This document shows positions 21,961-64,000 of a stretch of DNA of 64,000 nt, piece by piece. The translations under genes were made by a program, and so were the position numbers. The stretch is from Larimichthys crocea (taxonomy: Eukaryota; Chordata; Actinopteri; Sciaenidae), in assembly GCF_000972845.2 (NCBI RefSeq), contig NC_040016.1, positions 12,792,701-12,856,700 on the forward strand, read 5' to 3'. Below the pieces are notes generated by a model. The model searched no databases. It saw only the letters and a program-made list of their open reading frames with translations, and was not told where the DNA came from. The stretch's first letter is position 1. Every line of letters starts with the position of its first letter.

Positions 21961-23261
21961 CTGGACGATAGCTTTAATAAGTCCAAACCACACTGATCTG
22001 AACAGTACATTTAAACAAATACTTGCTTGCAACGGATACTGGACTACCAAAACCAGTATTTCAAAGTTGAAATAGATCAGATGACCATGAGTGCTGAACA
22101 TTTCAACATTTCGGTACTGCAATTTATTGTTACTTATTTCGTTGACTTGTTTACTGATCAATAGGCTGCTCACCTAAAACTGATGAACTTTAACATTTAA
22201 ACTAGCTTGAAATTGTGGATTTGTTTAGTATTTAATGTTACAATAGCTTCTGATTGGTAAAGCAATTATTAACAGACATGATGCACACAGAGAACCTAAA
22301 CCTCGAGTTACTTTGGGCTGAATGAATTAAAAAAAAAAGACATAAAATGTCTGACTTCCCTGCTTTCACCTTCTTCTCACACTCATTATATTCACTCATT
22401 TTGAAGTGCTTGAGAGAACTAAGAAGAAAAAAAAAAAAAGTTGCTTTACTCCCATAACCAGTCTGTTGCAGTGAGCCTGATCACATTGGTTGGCTGTGAC
22501 AGTTCACAGTACTTTCTGTGATTCGTCTCTCGCCGTCTCTCTTGGTTTGTTTAATATCAAGCCTGCTTAAACATTTAACACCCTGTTCAAAAACCTCACT
22601 TATTGTAAACCTAACTTTACCACCAGTTCAGCCAACGTGGGGCCCACTTTCTCCCAAAAGTGACCAACGAGCACCATCACATTACTCACAGAGACGGCCT
22701 GTGTTCCTTAAAAACAAAAATAAAACAAATGTTTGTTTGTTTTTTTCTTAAAAAAAAAAAAAAAAGGAGAGAGAGAGATAAACTCATCCAAGAGGCAGCT
22801 GAGGCCAATGTCAACACGAGAAGAATTACAAGCTGAACACGTCGCTCAAATCACATAACAGTTACGGAGCGGGGGGTCGAGGGGGGAGAGGGGTTCGGAC
22901 TTTGGAAGGCTGCTGGCTAGGGACTGGGAGAGGGCTGGCTGAGGAGCTGAGGAGCGTGTGGTTTAGACGTGAATGTGTTCTACTTGTCTTGAGACAAGTA
23001 CATAAGCAATCACTTTAACATGTCCGACTAAATATGATTGTCTTCAAAGTAACATTTTCTCATTATGTTTTGCTTTTGTAAAAATGTCAGGACTCTGAAG
23101 TCTGTCTGTCTTTCTCCAAAGTTTGTCAAATGTTCTTCTGCATCCCACCCAAAGTGGCCTCCTCCTCCTCCTCCTCCTGCGGCCTTTCAGCTCAGCCTGG
23201 CTTCCTCTGGCTTCCACCTCCTCTCCTCGCTCCCTTTTGTTTGCAAAAGGAGGTCTAGGGG

Positions 23262-63536
<40,275 letters not shown>

Positions 63537-63689
63537 GGTGACGGCAGGCTGGGCAGAAGGGGGGGGTGGGGAAAACGTGGAGGTGGTGTTGGTTGCTGTT
63601 GGTGCTCGGCGGGTTGATGGAAAGCGGACCAGGTGTGGAATAACAAATGGAGACGACTGACAGGTCAAGGAAGAAGTCTCCCCCTCAGC

Positions 63690-63704
63690 TCAAGACATCA
63701 GCAT
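63690..63704 (-). other. Short upstream ORF in the FOXJ3 5' leader
   Basis: ATG CTG ATG TCT TGA: four codons and a stop, about 155 bases ahead of the main start in the same exon. It could reduce translation; the start context is weak. Confidence 0.5.
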
Positions 63705-63725
63705 AATGTCTTCGGTAGATCAACT

Positions 63726-64000
63726 CTGGAGAAACAGGAAACAGACATGCCTTTATTAGTCAACGTGTTACAAGGAGCAACCAAACATCATGGATAAAAC
63801 ATATGTATATCAGTAATACTGCAGAGAACGAAAAGAAATATAAGCGAGGAAGCAACTCTTAACGGTTTGCCCAACATCAAAAACAAAGTGTCTCTGTAAA
63901 GTATGCTCATATTCGCTGTGCAGGAGATCACAAGCCCACCACTTTCTCCACCACTTGCTGCTCTCAAAGCTGACTCATAGCTGGGACTCCATCTGCACGT
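63726..64000 (-). other. FOXJ3 upstream intron, cut by the window edge
   Basis: Sequence upstream of the acceptor of coding exon 1. No promoter or CpG island is visible, so the first exon lies further right. Confidence 0.6.

Larger units (their letters stand above)
18311..23261 (-). other. Putative long 3' UTR / 3' flank of FOXJ3
   Basis: About 5 kb after the FOXJ3 stop has no supported coding sequence. It carries two MITE copies, CA repeats (19038-19060, 20860-20925) and long T runs. A minus-strand AATAAA at 18311-18316 is one possible distal poly(A) signal, but several others occur (for example near 19937 and 21380), so the end is not determined. The ORF overlapping the stop region near 23044-23280 is UTR. 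Confidence 0.4.

Noticed and set aside
63537..63668. N-terminal extension of FOXJ3 upstream of MTSELESS
   Set aside because: The frame is open but contains no ATG upstream, while the ATG at 63534-63536 has a strong context and matches the conserved start.

Overview
The window is vertebrate nuclear DNA, almost certainly from a teleost fish and probably a percomorph. The evidence is GT-AG spliced genes with large introns, many CA/GT/GATA microsatellites, and degraded transposons of types common in teleosts (hAT-like MITEs, terminal-inverted-repeat MITEs, a tRNA-like SINE remnant). Three genes can be supported and all lie on the minus strand, so they read right to left.

Left (1-7.6 kb): the 5' part of PRDM2 (RIZ). 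A probable non-coding first exon sits in a CpG-rich promoter segment near 7.15-7.64 kb. Four coding exons (5451-5568, 4339-4442, 3918-4070, 1300-1426) join in frame and encode the complete PR (SET-like) domain. The zinc-finger exons lie beyond the left edge. A second CpG-rich segment at about 0.52-1.24 kb follows the last PR exon, where an internal (RIZ2-type) promoter would be expected.

Middle (12.8-16.65 kb): a three-exon gene for a predicted 888-residue, cysteine-free type I membrane protein. It has a signal peptide, an ectodomain of about 830 residues very rich in Glu/Pro/Val and built of imperfect repeats, one transmembrane helix and a tail of about five residues with three basic ones. 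Its order and orientation relative to PRDM2 match podoplanin (PDPN) in mammals, so it is a positional candidate for a divergent PDPN or a lineage-specific replacement. The 7.6-12.8 kb intergenic segment holds repeats, including a nested transposon.

Right (18.3-64 kb): FOXJ3. Eleven coding exons join in frame to 622 residues, from the start codon at 63534-63536 to the stop at 23262-23264. They include a complete forkhead domain split over three exons, a His/Gln-rich segment and the conserved acidic C-terminus. The first coding intron is 24 kb and contains no other recognisable gene. It holds microsatellites, a hAT-like MITE, a SINE remnant and a striking 95-bp near-perfect hairpin. The 3' flank (about 18.3-23.3 kb) is a likely long 3' UTR carrying two copies of one MITE family.

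PRDM2 and FOXJ3 are chromatin/transcription regulators and the middle gene is a surface protein. Nothing indicates that the three act in one pathway; they are simply neighbours. No bacterial, viral, rRNA or CRISPR features were seen.
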